A stretch of DNA of 64,000 nucleotides from Lutjanus erythropterus (GCA_020091685.1 CM034604.1:4515820-4579819), one strand, 5' to 3'. Counted from the first letter of the stretch, positions 33,336 to 45,892 are shown. The notes: generated by a model not told the origin, from the letters alone. A program made the numbers and translations.

Positions 33336-34501
33336 CTGCACGAACACACAGGGAAACTGCAGTCATCTACACTGTGCCTCAGATGCTTCAAATAGAGATG
33401 ATGATACGTGATAAACTGTCACATTTATTTCAACAAACAGTCTGTGATATTTCCTCTGTCATGATGGCTCTTTTCAGATCATTTTGTCCAGAATATTTAC
33501 CTGTTAAACATTCTGGATGTCTGTACTGTGAGCTGACAGACTAATTAAACTTCTGCTTAGATGTCACTGGTTGTCATAGCTACTATAAATGCTGAAATAA
33601 AAGCCGGTATGAAAGCAGTGGAAGGATCTTAAATAATAGCAGAGGATGTGATACAAATGAATAGGTCAGTGTCTTAATGAAGGTCAGTTTAAAAAAAAAA
33701 ACTGCAGAGTGGTTATTATAATAGCTATTTTAGCTAATGCTAACAGTCCGACAGTCATGTTATAGTAACACTTGCTTCTATTTAGTTGCAGTTTTAAGAT
33801 CAAAATTAAGATACTCTTAATGAACCTCAACACTTCATCTGCAAGATAATGCCCTGTGAGACTTTTAATGTCAAACATTTGTGCAGGAAATGTTACTGAC
33901 AGTAGAAAAATGAATGCAACTGGATTAATTAGAGAATGAAACCAGTATTTCTGTGTCATTCACAGTGTTTAAGTGGTATTTTTATTTATTATATTCTGCG
34001 TTTAGGTATTTTAGGACAGCCACTAAGTGGACCTCATGGTGAGATATGCACGAGGAAAGAAAAAAAAAATGGAAGACCTTTGTTGGCTGAAATGCTGTCA
34101 TGTCACAATAAAAGCATATCAGAAGAGTGTGTGTTGAGTTTCATTGACAGTACCTGTCACTGAACAAAAAAAACAAACTGACAAGACTAAAGAAAAATAA
34201 TAAGAATGAGAATGGGAGCATTATTTTTGTTAAAAAGCGAAACTCAGAGCAGCAGATTGTTGAATATAGCATGACAGTGTGACCGTGTGTGTGAGACACA
34301 AAAATGTTTGATTTGAATGAACAGAAAACAGCATCTACTGCTAATTAAAACAGGAGCAGGAAACAGAAAATGGGAAGAATTCTAACTTAAATACAAATGT
34401 CATAATCAAATATAGTGATAAAATGGGAAATTCTAAGCCCTTTTCAAATTAAGACACTATTTGGGAGTATTTTAATAATTTACTTATAAGTGTGATTTGA
34501 G

Positions 34502-35159
34502 TTAGGGGTGGGCAATATGGAAATTTGTTTTAAAATGTTGAATCTTGTTTTACTCACAACCCAAAGATATTCACTTTACTGTCATAAAGGAGTTAAGAAA
34601 CTAGAAAATATTCACATTTAAGAAGCTGAAATCAGATTTTTATTCTTGTAAATAATTACTCAAACCGATTAATCAATTATCATTATAGTTGGAGATTAAT
34701 TTAATAATTGATTAATCATTGCAGCTCTATAGATACAGTAATTGTTCTATGAATTCAATTAAGAAATAGTTTAAAAAAACATACTGTACTGAACTTCACC
34801 ATATTTGATTACTTTCTTTTTTTATTTGTGTCCATACAAACGTTTCATTCTCCTCCATGTTTCCTTGTCACTCTCTTTGTGTGGTGGTTGGCAAACCATC
34901 TAAGATGTGTATTACCACCACCAACTGTTGCTCTCGTGTCACATGAGAACCTGGTAAGCAGCAGTCCTGCTGCCCAAATCACATTACCTTGCAAGTTAGC
35001 TGGATTTGCCAGATCACACAAGATAATGAAGAATCCAGCCCCCAGCATATAGCAGAGGCACGAGCGTATACCTCCTGCAGTGGAAACGGTTTTACCAAAT
35101 CTCTACCAGTGCACAACTTTCTGCCATTTCACAATTTTTATTGGACTGCCCACCTCTAA
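34502..35159. mobile_element. GGGGTGGGCAATAT-ended DNA element hosting another repeat
   Basis: The left end is TTAGGGGTGGGCAATATGG. The right end TTGGACTGCCCACCTCTAA is its imperfect inverted complement. Within the left third, 34540-34738 matches, in reverse, the element at 44806-45120 (AGATATTCACTTTACTGTCATAAAG, TATTCACATTTAAGAAGCTGAAATCAG and the ATTAATCATTGCAGCTCTA end), so one element has inserted into the other. No coding frame is present. Confidence 0.5.
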
Positions 35160-35165
35160 TATGAG

Positions 35166-35602
35166 TAAAGCTGCCATGACTAGTTGATTCATCAATTAGT
35201 TGTCAACTATTAAATTAATTGCCAACCATTTCAATAATTAGTGAATTGTTGTGAGTCATTTTTTAATAAAAAGGATGTGCTCAGATGGGGTCGAGTTTAT
35301 CAGATGAGCCCACTGAACCACGACATTCTGTTCACATCTTCCATGTTGGAATTACAAATTCCATTTGAACATGCCAAAAAAATTACAAATTCTCTGAGCT
35401 CAGCTTCTCAAATGTGAATATTTTACTGCTTAAGTCCTGTGTGACATTGATATGTAGACACAAAAGACCATTGAGAATATTACTTCAGGCTTGGGAGACA
35501 GTGATCAATATTTTTCTCCATTATTGTTTAATAAACTAATGGATTTATTGAGAAAATGATTATTTGACACATTATTTGATAATGAAAATAGTCAACCCTA
35601 AG
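35166..35602. mobile_element. CTGCAACxATTA-type miniature element, copy 2
   Basis: GCTGCCATGACTAGTTGATTCATCAATTAGTTG opens the copy. Blocks such as CAAATTCTCTGAGCTCAGCTTCTCAAATGTGAATATTTTACTG and GAGAAAATGATTATTTGACA.ATTATTTGATAATGAAAATAGTCAACCCTAA follow. The same plan is seen at 44806-45120 and, in reverse, at 34540-34738. These fit a very common fish DNA element. Confidence 0.6.
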
Positions 35603-35791
35603 TTTATTGTATGTCCCTAGCATGTCACAGCGCTGAGAAAATCTGTTTTTTCTATGCACAGACACAGAAAGAGAACAGCAGCTGGCTTTTCTTTGTAGCT
35701 TGTGCTGTCAGCAGCTCCTTTGCTCTCAGGGTTAAACCTCTGACTGAACTGTGAATCAAACGTGACTCATGTAACAGCCAGTATTTTGTAC

Positions 35792-35921
35792 CTTGAAGTT
35801 GATTTGCTGGGCCAGTTCTTTAGCCTTGTGGTCCTCTGCGCTGGGGTTGCTGTTGGGGGTCAGAGCCAGGAGGGCAGAGCGCATGGAGCAGCCGCACGTC
35901 TCGCAGCAGAAGTCCTGGGAC
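35792..35921 (-). CDS. ube2j1: ube2j1 exon 6 (after the UBC core)
   Basis: The acceptor CCCGGCAG is followed by one base that completes Lys143, then 43 codons, then a GTACAA donor at 35791. The peptide starts SQDFCCETCGCSMRSALL and ends KAKELAQQINFK. Human UBE2J1 has SQDFCCEGCGSAMKDVLL and EAKELARQISFK at the same places, from memory. The CCxxCG cysteine cluster is conserved and follows directly on the UBC fold. The human Ser184 phosphosite in QISFK is Asn here (AAC, 35800-35798). The donor GTACAA is weaker than those of the other exons. Confidence 0.95.
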
Positions 35922-36619
35922 CTGCCGGGGAACGGACGGTACATGGTGAGCTCATCCTGCTGCAAGAGAACCTCTCACTCCACACAACATTCAGAGTCCT
36001 TCACTTTTTAAAAAAAGTTGCTCATGACTGTGTCAGGCCATTAGCTGAATAACCACGTTCACACAAATGAAAACGTAAAAAGACATGGTTCAGTAAGAAA
36101 ATAAATGACCTGTTAGTTATGAACAGCACCCAACGTTAATGTTCTGGCACTCTTGTCACAGCGTGTCAGGTTTACCTGCCAAGTTAACTGAAAAATGAAC
36201 CTGCCAGACTTTTTAACGGCTGCCTTGTACAATAATTACATTTTTTCAGTGTTATGTCACACTACCTGTATGCAATTACATGGTGGCTCATGCTTGTAAT
36301 TCATCATTAAGTGCAATCACGTTTAAAATACAGGACGTGTTCCTCGACATCCAGAGTATGGATCAAGACTGATGTAATGCATTAGCTGCAACACCTTATC
36401 GCAAACGCACAATGTCACAGCTGTGCTTTAAGGAAAATTCATTTTTTTGAACCTGGATCTTCTTCTCATAATGTATCCATTCTGTCTGCGGGTCTTGCCA
36501 CCTTTCCTCTCACCACTAGTGTACAGATTTGGGAACCATGACTCGAAATAGCATGTATCTGGGCAAGCAGAGCATTTTAAGTTTCCACCAATCAGCCGCC
36601 TCCAGGGCTAGAAAATAAG

Positions 36620-37232
36620 GCCAAGATTTACACAGAATTAGTGATTATATTTGGGACCAAAACACTTTTAATGGGGACGAACTTTTTGGACTCAACAACC
36701 ATAATTCTTAAAACAAAATACTTGCTTGGAATCCTGAGTGTGGCTGCCAGAGAAGTAATTACAAGGAAACAGCTTAAGCCAGAAACACCATCTACAGAGG
36801 ACTGGAACGATATCATTTATGAAATATTTATAATGGAGAGAATCACCTTCTTCATGGGGCTTCAGGACTATAAATTTGAGGAAACTTGAGAGGAATGTAA
36901 AATGTATATTTCCCCAAAACACTCTCCTTCTATTAAATTTGTTTATGCAGTTTACATATGTATATGTGTGTGTATTCATATGTATATAATGTATGTGCAT
37001 CTGTATATGTATACTATTAAAAATTTTGTTTTATTTTTATTTATTTTTTTACTATTATCTCATACAGAAAAACTATTCTGTTCTGTTTTTGTGTTTTATA
37101 GTTACACTGTAAAATGCTGGAAAGCAGGATCAGTTTGTGAAGGTAATCAATGAAGACTGTGCAAACTACTGTGATTATGTGACTCCACACATAAATAAAG
37201 GTAAACAAAATGGAAAAAAAAAGAAAAAGAAA
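36620..37232 (+). mobile_element. L1-like LINE ORF2 C-terminus and 3' tail
   Basis: The plus strand reads LGILSVAAREVITRKQL, then ETPSTEDWNDIIYEIFIMER, then ITFFMGLQDYKFEE. This resembles the C-terminal block of fish L1-type ORF2 proteins (AKKAITRKWL..EPPT..EWI.IV.EIY.MEK.TF) as I remember it. An AT-rich 3' region with AATAAAGG and a final A-rich run (about 37210-37232) fits a LINE poly(A) tail. Upstream ORF2 is missing, the usual result of 5' truncation. Confidence 0.65.
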
Positions 37233-38050
37233 AATTAAGCCAAGATGCAAGTGTCAAACTGCAGTTCCTTGAATGGCCACTTGAGGCTTGTTTAAAGCAA
37301 TGTCCAAAAAAACAATTTTGGTCTCTACAGTTCATGACAACTGTAAAGGGGGTTTGATTATATATAACTCATCTGTTTAAATAAGTTATGCATTATTAAG
37401 AGTGTAGCTGCTTTGAGTGACAGGTGTGTACCGTCACAGGCAGCTAGCCACCAGGTAGCCACTCATTTGAAGCTGTTTTTTTTAATCATAGATAATTAGC
37501 ACAGTCTAATAACTTTCATTTCAGTAACTCACATCACTTCATTGACTAATTCTGGTCGACGATTAAAGTTTTGCTAGTTGTTCTCTGAACTTTTATCTGA
37601 ATAAAATAATGAAATCACCCGAGGCCACAATCAGTTTTCATTATTAAAGGCTCAGGCAGCATCGCTCGCTGTGGACCCCTATTGTTTTTGTTCTCATTAT
37701 TCTTTCATGCTTTTTTTTTTCGGCTTATGATAATTTTATCTCTTTAAAAAATGTCCGTGCAGAAAATCCACAAGACCTAGAAACACAAAGAACTGCAAAT
37801 TCCAGCCCACTACTCAGGAACATCTAGTGACTTGAATTGACCTCAAGGTGGCACTGTAATAATCAGGTTTACTGTTTTGGCAATTTTCTCTTAAACAGCT
37901 TGCTTAGATTGATTTTGCAAACTTCACTTGGATGCTAATAATTGTCACTTGGAGATATGTTCATTTTAGTCCCTGGTTAAGTTACTGTCTCTTGTTTATT
38001 TTTAATTGTGTGATGAATAAATACATTGCTGCAAACAACAGTGCAAAATC

Positions 38051-38357
38051 AGGGGTGTAAGAAACTATCAAGTATCATGATATGTTTTGTGATACTGTAT
38101 CAGTTCTCAAAGCACTATTGTGATACTGTGATACATGCAAAGATTTGTGGCAGTGTTTAATTCTGTGTGGTGTTTAAACCTCCAACTGTAAAGTTAACTG
38201 GTATACATATGGTGGTGCTGTGTTCATTATACTATGACAGTTCTCTTAAAAAACAGCGATATATCACCTTGATTACAGTATAGCAATATATTGAATCACA
38301 ACACACATATCATGACATAAACCGTATCACCAGATTCTTGCCAATACACAGCCCTAA
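38051..38357. mobile_element. hAT-like miniature element (GGGGTGTAAGAA/TGTATTGGCAAGAATC type)
   Basis: The left part reads AGGGGTGTAAGAAACTATCAAGTATCATGATATG. The right part, reverse-complemented, reads TAGGGCTGTGTATTGGCAAGAATCTGGTGATACGG. The interior is full of GTGATACTG/ATATCATGA motifs. About 307 bp with no frame. I recall this type as a common fish hAT-like element. Confidence 0.55.
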
Positions 38358-38359
38358 TG

Positions 38360-40586
38360 CAAATGCAAACATTGTTAGCACATGATAGTGTGTAAGTGTT
38401 CATGTGACGTAGAGCTTGTGATGGTGCTCCCTCACATTTAACAATACTCTGTTGTCCCAGGATTGTCCTACACACCACATCTTTGTGTCTCAGGTGATAT
38501 TTTTACTGTCCAGTAGGACAGAACTGTTCATGTCTTATTTCTTGTTGATGCTCTAACCCAGAAGTGGTGAGGTGATGTATCTGACCCACAGACATCAACT
38601 GCAGTTGACACGGAAGCAGTGATGTAGAGATGCAAGAAATGTTGTAAGAGTTTAAAAGAAGTAAGGTTTGGTATTTCCTTAAGTTGACTTGCAACAACCT
38701 GTGTGCCTTATTTACTTACACAGCTTCGATTGCTCGATGGTTTCTCAAACTGGTGGAAAACACATCAGTGAGCACAACATCTGATATAATTATTCTTTAA
38801 TCTAAATCCAATTTGCCAAACCCAAACCTTAACCCCTAAAATCAAGTCGTCAAACAGCCCCTTGAAGAAGTGATGACAGCTCAATCTCCACTGCGGCGGT
38901 GTAAACACAAACAAACAGTCTACCAGGCAGCCAATCAACAGTGCGTTTGATTCAGAGCCACGGTTTAGATTTGTTGGCTGATGGTCAGAGAGTGTGTCGT
39001 CGTCCTCACCATCAAAGAAAGAGAACGCAGACAGAGAACTCTGATTTACTCAGGAGTTTAAAAGGCTACATTTCACAAAGTTAGCAAACTGTGCAGGGGG
39101 TGGCTCATTGATTTATCTACCAGAGAAAAATGTACTGGTGCTCAGCCAATGATAATTTGGCATCTTTATAATGGAGCCATAAAGATTTTTAGATTGAGTT
39201 GCCCATACTTTTCAGGGATGTGTGTACTCCTGTAAACAAGCTGGCAGAAAACCAAGCTTCAAAAGCTGTGTGCATCTACGTTTTTAAGAGTGAGTCTCTG
39301 GCATTGGCTGTCTGTTTGTGCTGTTGGCTGCCTCGCACTGTATCCTCAGCTGACAGGTTTGTTTTTGCCTTTGCCACCTGTGGCACATTTCACATGCCAG
39401 GTCTCTGCTCAGGGTTTAGATGGCTGCGTGCAACTTTGCGCCTTCATGTCAGTACTGACAGTGGGCTTCAGTGCAATATTGCTAAGAGAAGGATCAACAC
39501 AGCTGCTTAGTGCAGTGATGTGGAAAAAAAAAAAACAGAAAAACGCAACACATAAAAGAGGTTTCTGTGGATTTGTCTTAGAAAAGCTAATCGTCCCTTG
39601 CAGCAGCTAATGGACTGATGTTACAGCTGTGAAGAGGAGGGATGAATCATGCTCTGAGGAACACCACATTAGCACTACGGAGCTCCTCAGGCTAAAGGTA
39701 GCATGGATAGATTTGGATACATTATGGTATTAAATGATCCAAATCAGTGTGTTCCTCTGCAGCCAAATTGAAATTGGATTCTATTCAATGAAGTTAAGAT
39801 GTAGCTGGGGATGAAGCTGGGCTTATTAGGCATCAGACATTTTGGAAGGCACAGCCAATGATCACTACGCCTCCGGTCATCACGTCACTGGACTATGACA
39901 GCTTTAACAGGCAGTGTACATGTCCAAAAGCGGACGCCATGCAGACAAGCTCCGCGGTTGGTTGATGGTTGCTCACATGAATGACTGTTTGAACCGTTTT
40001 AGGCAAAAATGCGGATCATCAAGAACACATCTGAGCTTGAGGAGAAATGCCAAAACTGGAGATTTGGCTTGGAAAAATCTCAGATGCATACTGAGAGAGA
40101 CAGCAGCGTGTTGGAGATGTTGTGCCAATCAGTGGTTTATAAGGTTTGTTCCTGCAGTTTCAGTTCATATCTGTTGTCTTTTAGTGGCAGGAAGGTTTTG
40201 AGCAAAGTGCTTCTTGGACTTTCTCACAGCATCTGAAACTCCCTTTCCAATGGTGGAACTCCTGATGTAATTTGGCTAATTGCAGTCCTGAAAGACTTTA
40301 ATCCTCGTTGAATCTTGTAAAGCACCTGTTGCCTGCAACTGGTGGTTGGTGATACAGTTGGGCTGTAACGACTGGCAGTATTTGTGGAAGAGTGTCCCCT
40401 CAGAGTTGCCAGTTACTAGTTGTTGCCTAGGTCCCATTTTTGACATGTGGGAGAGAAAGTAAAAAGAAGCTGTTATTGCTGTTCTATTGCTGCACTAAGT
40501 CTCCATGTTGTTTATTATTTTCTTTTAAACACAACTAAGTTACGGACATGTGACATTAAGAACGCGTCCTAAAAGCGGACAGGTTT
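38360..40586. other. ube2j1 intron 5, nothing recognised
   Basis: No supported genes or element borders were noticed. Open frames at 39199-39510, 39290-39610 and 39914-40201 have no recognisable domains. Confidence 0.4.
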
Positions 40587-40874
40587 CACTCATTCTTGAG
40601 AATTGGGACTGTATTTTGAGGGGGGTTTGTTTTTTGCTCTTCTATTATGCTGGAAAACATATTTTAAAAGATCAAACTGTAACAGGCCAACCTGCTGGTG
40701 ATTACTTTATGTATTAAATGATGGTAGGTGGAAAATCTGCTGATGTCTTACAGTGTTGACAAAATATTAAATTTTTTAACAAATAGCTATCACCAAAAAG
40801 ATTTAGAGTGCTGGTTTTACTCATCTTTAAGGGGTTTTTCAGTAGAACATGATTTGTCCCACTTCTTGGGAATG
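40587..40874. mobile_element. CTCATTCTTGAGAA-ended miniature element, copy B
   Basis: The left end CACTCATTCTTGAGAATTGGGAC and the right end GTCCCACTTCTTGGGAATG are imperfect inverted complements. It matches the outer parts of 17621-18146 but lacks its central 240 bp. No coding frame is present. Confidence 0.72.
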
Positions 40875-43106
40875 TAAACAGAACTAATAGGCGTCCACTG
40901 TATCCACAGTCTTCCATACCTACCTTAGTTCACTCTAAAATACAAAAATACATATTTTTCCTCCTTTTGTGAATTGCAGAGTTTGGGAGATATCTGACGT
41001 AGAGATATCTACCTTCTCTCCAATATATAATGGGACTAAATGGCACTCAGCTTGTGGTGCTCAAATAGTGCTCACTAATGTCTCTTTCCAGTAATCATAA
41101 ACCTTTTACCCAAGATAATCTGCAGACCCTGTTGTGAGCAGTTTTGTGTAGGAACTACTTTCTGTCCACTGTTCTCCAACTATATCACCAAAGGAAGGAA
41201 GGAAGTGTGCATCTATTCATGGAAGAGAGAGGTACTCATGTTCATGACAATGCGGGATGTAAACATTAATGGCGCCCTCTTCTGCTGAGCTGTAACTTTT
41301 TGTCCATGACAAGTTGTGTTGAATAACTGGATCATTATTTCTGGAAAGAGACACTGCTGTTGAGTTTTTCTAATGTATTTAGCCAAAACTCTGCAACTCA
41401 CACCAAAACTATTAATATGGATAAACAGCACTACAGGTAACAGAAAAAGTACGTAGTTTTGATTTTAGGGTGAACTGTCCTTTTAATTTGAGAAATTTGC
41501 ACCAGAAAAGAACTGAGAGCCCTCAGCTGTCAGGATGAAGGGGTGATCATTTTAAAATTTTTACCATAAAATACGTATCAGATAACTTTAATCTTTTGTT
41601 ATGTAAATACCATGATCAATTGGTAAAGCCATGCAACATGACCTTCAGTCAGATCATAATGCACTAAAAGCGTCACGCTCGCGTTTTGAAGTACACCCAT
41701 CATTTTAAATGGCAGAAGATGCACTGAAAGCATCCTGACATGCATCAAACTGCCTCGATGCTCCCACTCCGAACTTGTTTCAATTTTGGAGTGCCAAATG
41801 AGCTTTTTTCCTCCTGCACTCACAGTACGTGTTTGGGGAGAACTAAATAGAGTAAAAAAAAAAAGAAAAAAGGCATGGACGTGAGGAGCAATTACTGATG
41901 GAGCCGCAGCACCACGTGAAACCAGGTGAAAGAAAAAAAAAAAGCCAAACCACAGCAGAGAAGGAGGGAGGGAGAGGGAGAAAGTGTCTGAATATGGACA
42001 GATGTGCTGACTTGATATAAAAACTTCACAATCATGAATCATGTTACTGTACACTTCTGTGGTGTGCGATTTTTGACTCCAAGTCTGATTTGTGTACTTT
42101 TAAATACTTGATTACTTCATGCCGATTAATCGGCCCGATTTGAAATGCGAGAATCTTCTGCAGCCAAAAAATTGAAACTTAAAAAGATTTCACGGCCCAC
42201 CAGTAGGCCGCAGCCCACACTTTGGGAATCACTGCTTTAGACCATCATATCCTTACACCTGAAGTTACTTTTAACAGCTAATATCACTATATACAGTGGT
42301 CATGACAGCAGGTCTCCTGTATATGAAATGTGGACTCAGGTGTCAGGAATGAATGACATTTTCCATATTCTTTTTCTCAGATTTCCCAGACCTCCACAGG
42401 GCCCCCGTGTGTTTGTTCTGACACATCACAAGCTGGCCAACTTCTCTGACAGTTCACAAACTCGGCAAACTGAATACATTGGACAGGAGCTGTGCTTTTC
42501 CTGCTGTGCAGAGACCCTTCTCTGACTGACAGTTCTCACAATCACCAGGGGCACAGAAACAGAAGATGAGACACCAAAGAAGCGCTGCCTCAGCCTTAGA
42601 CCGAGTGGAGAAAAAGAAGAAGAAGAGGTTTTCCATCAAGGAGATAAGCAGTAACGTATTTATAGCAAAGTGCGTCTTCCTGTCTATCTCATCTCCATGT
42701 GCTAATGAAACAGCCCACTGATCAAGACCCCCGTCTCATCTGCTAATAGAAGCGCGACTTTAGCTGGGTCCTCTCCTCCTCTGGCTTTGTACCGTTTTCT
42801 CCGAGGGAAATGCAGTGTGAAATGAAGAGCAACGTGCCCATTCATGCTCCCTTCAGAGACCAGGTATTTTGGTGATAATGAATTTGTCATCGTGCAATAC
42901 TGGGACTGGCTCGGGCGAGCTTCCTTTCCTTTGTGACGAGGCAGATATCAGTGGGAGGCATGTCAACTGAGGCCCAGGTGCTGATTACATTACACGCTCG
43001 TCTGGAGTTTGCTGTGCTAACCAGCATCATGTCTGCATTAATCATATCCTTAACCTGGGTGTTTTTCTGTTCTCTAATGCAGGATGCAAGATCATATCAT
43101 CTATTA
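40875..43106. other. ube2j1 intron 5, mostly unrecognised
   Basis: A lone hAT-like right end lies at about 42180-42236 (CGGCCCACCAGTAGGCCGCAGCCCACACTTTGGGAATCACTG). The 151-residue open frame at 41599-42054 on the minus strand has Phe runs from poly-A/T tracts and no domain. Confidence 0.4.
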
Positions 43107-43931
43107 CAGGGGTCTTCAACTTTTACAAACAAAAGAGCAATTTTTGGCCAAAAAAAAAAAAAAAAATCTGTCTACCGCCGCAGCAATTAAATTCTGTCTT
43201 TTCCGTGAAGATTTACTTTTTTATTAGGCATCAATAGCTGGCTTATGAAGACTCAAGAAGAATAATTTTTTTTAAATTCAGCGTATAGGCTACATATTTT
43301 TACAGTTGGGGAATGTAAGAATCACTTTGCACTATATAAAAATATATACTACAATAAATTTTTGAGTTTTGAGCCCAACTCAAACTCGTAAGTTTTGAAA
43401 TAAACTTATAAACTGACTCATAATTTTTAGTTGACATAATTTATGAGTTTTCTTTAGATAAACTTGAATCTTTGATTTTCATAAACTAAAGAACAAATGG
43501 TCAAAGTGAGCTGTGAACCACATTTGTCATTATTGTAGTGCCTGAAAATTTAATGGTTTTAATTGAAAATATTAAAATTTTTACCATCATACACCTTTTT
43601 AAATACATTTTTTGGGTTGTTTCTAAAACTCAAAGATTAAAGTCTATCAAATTATTTCAACAAAAGATTCATGGTTTGTAAAACTTTTTCAAACCTTAAG
43701 AAGCTGAGTTGGGCTCAAAACTCAAAAATCTAACAGTACGTTGCCTTTAAATTTTGAGTTTTCTCATCTTTTTCATTTTTACAGTGTAGACCTGTGATAA
43801 AAGAAAATTAAAATGTTAACAAAACAACCACTATTCATTTCCATATAATCTTCTGCCAAAGTCACAGGGAGCCACTGGAGAGCGGCTGTGGAGCTGCGTG
43901 CGGCTCTGCAACAGCAGGTTGCACACCCCTG
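43107..43931. mobile_element. hAT-like non-autonomous element, family 1, copy B
   Basis: The left end CAGGGGTCTTCAACTTTTAC and the right end AGGTTGCACACCCCTG are an inverted pair. The flanks ATCTATTA and ATCTATAC match at six of eight positions, as expected for an aged 8-bp hAT target duplication. It shares interior blocks with 7737-8151 and is interrupted by another miniature element at 43358-43728. Confidence 0.78.
43358..43728. mobile_element. miniature element with perfect 25-bp inverted ends, nested
   Basis: The left end at 43358-43382 begins ATTTTTGAGTTTTGAG and the right end at 43704-43728 is its exact reverse complement over 25 bp (TGAGTTGGGCTCAAAACTCAA core). The 371-bp element is AT-rich, has no frame and lies inside the hAT-like element at 43107-43931. 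Perfect ends suggest it is younger than its host. No second copy was noticed in this window. Confidence 0.82.
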
Positions 43932-44041
43932 ATCTATACGATACACACTCTTTCACACCACTCACCTCATTCTCATTCTCTATTCCCAGCACATGCTCTG
44001 CAGAGTAAACACTGGACAGATTTTCATCTACAACATCTTAC

Positions 44042-44147
44042 TTTTTGGCAAGGGCCCTTCTCTCTTCTGGGGTGTAATCAAGAGATCCAATTGCTCCCTC
44101 TCCTTTGGTTGGCATGAATCCGATGATAGCTATTAGGGCAGTTCGGA
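44042..44147 (-). CDS. ube2j1: ube2j1 exon 5 (C-terminal part of the UBC fold)
   Basis: The acceptor TTTCTCTCCCAG ends at 44148. Two bases (TC) complete Ile108, 34 codons follow, and AA is left for Lys143 before the GTAAGA donor at 44041. The peptide starts RTALIAIIGFMPTKGEGAIG and ends SLDYTPEERRALAK. It matches human UBE2J1 (RTALLAIIGFMPTKGEGAIG) except Leu to Ile at the fifth position. GFMPTKGEGAIGSLDYTPEERR is distinctive of the J-type (Ubc6-like) E2 family and forms the segment after the catalytic region. Confidence 0.97.
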
Positions 44148-44805
44148 CTGGGAGAGAAACAGACAAGAGAAGAGGAAAAAGAAAAAATTAAAAACAGAGC
44201 ATGTTCAGCATAGCTGGGTAAAAACAGAGAAGGTTAAATTACACGACAGGCTGCACATGTGGTCATGTTCGGTACCCGTGTTACATAAGCGGGAATGATG
44301 CTTTGTTGTCTGAGCGTAAGCCTGGATTTACCCCGGCCATCGAGAGGACATCCACCATGCGTCTGTACTCACACATTCTCCAGCTGGCACGAGACACATT
44401 TCACAATATGGTTCAGTCAGGGGTCTGTTTGTGTCTATGTTATGACTGGCAGGGGTTTGTCTGTCCTCGTCTATTCTCAATAAGGCTCTGGAAGCCTATT
44501 ATATCTGACTGTCTTTGATAGATAGGACATTGTATTTTCTTATAACAACACTGACAACATTATTACATCTGTACTAGTATGCTGGGTTTTAGCGTTAAGT
44601 CCCGTTTACACATAGCACCAATATTTTGGTTGGCCATTTTGCATGTTGTTGTTAGTATGCTATCACTGAATACACACTGAATACACATATGTAATGTAAG
44701 ATATGAAGTTTAAATACACTAAAATCACTGACAACCTTTATTTCTTACAGGTTTCCAAGCTGTTTGGTAATCATTAACAAATACTTAATGTAGAAAAGAA
44801 AATTG

Positions 44806-45120
44806 GAACTGCAACGATTACTTGGTGAATTGATTGTCAGTCCATTATTAAATTAATCACCAACTATTTTGATAATCAGTTTAAATATTTTTTGAAGGAA
44901 AAAAGTCAAAATTCTGATTTCAGCTTCTTAAATGTGAATATTTTCTGGTTTCTTTAGACCTTTATGACAGTAAAATGAATATCTTTGGATTGTGGGCGAA
45001 ACAAGACATTTGATAAATGTCATATTGGGGTTTGGGAAGCACTAATAAGCTAATTGATTAATTGAGAAAATAACTGAAAGATCAATTGATGATAAAAATA
45101 ATCATTACTTTGAGCCCTAT
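44806..45120. mobile_element. CTGCAACGATTA-type miniature element, copy 1
   Basis: The element opens GGAACTGCAACGATTACTTGG and closes AATAATCATTACTTTGAGCCCTAT. Internal landmarks include TTCTGATTTCAGCTTCTTAAATGTGAATATTTTCTGG, GACAGTAAAATGAATATCTTTGGATTGTGGG and TTGATTAATTGAGAAAATAA. Related copies lie at 34540-34738 (reverse), 35166-35602 and 54490-54652 (partial). No frame. Confidence 0.7.
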
Positions 45121-45386
45121 ATAAAATGTTTCTAATGTGTGCAACAATAAACTGTTTTAGCTATTTAAAACATAATTAATTTGAATGTAAATGTTTGTTA
45201 ACAGTAATATAACTATTACCTCAAGCCTGATTAACTATCAGTTTGCTATTCATTAATGCTGATTTCACACATGGATGGAAGGGTTGTTGTGCTACCAATA
45301 TTTTAAACTTAAATATGATACTAAAAACACAATACTCAATGCCTCTTTCAGTAAAAAGAAAATGAAAGGTAGTACAAAATAGGATA

Positions 45387-45398
45387 CCCCCCCCCCCC
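45387..45398. repeat. poly-C run
   Basis: Twelve consecutive C bases followed by a T-rich run. Such tracts are prone to length error in sequencing. Confidence 0.9.
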
Positions 45399-45892
45399 TT
45401 GTTTTTTTTTAAATTAACAACCTGCACACAGTGCTAGAACAGAAAAAGTCAGTGAACACTGTCTGGTTTTGGGGCAAGCCAAGATTCAGGCAGAAAAATA
45501 CGAAGTCTGTAGTGAAATGAGGTCTTGAATGAGCACATAGTTTTTATCTTTTTTATAGCTTCTGTACTTTGGATATTATTGAATGTTAGTAATGTACTGT
45601 TTTAAACATGTGATACTGAAAAAGTATTAAAGTATCAATCATTTTCATAACCTTACCTGGCAGCTGTCAACTCTTAATTCTATTATATCTACAGTCAGGA
45701 AATTATTAAGCCATTTCCATGCTGTTTATTTGTGATATTTTCTATGTCAAAGGGCCTCCTCCTCCTTCTTGTATTCATCATTTACACTAAATTGGTTATT
45801 CAGCCTCCTGGAGACATGGTTTTAACAGTTTGTTAGTGGGGGCTTGTTTTTTGTGTTATTCCTCCTAAGTTGTAGTGGTGCAAGTTTCAGTC

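Noticed and set aside
41599-42054. 151-residue minus-strand open frame
   Set aside because: It contains poly-Phe from A/T runs and no recognisable domain, and sits inside a ube2j1 intron.
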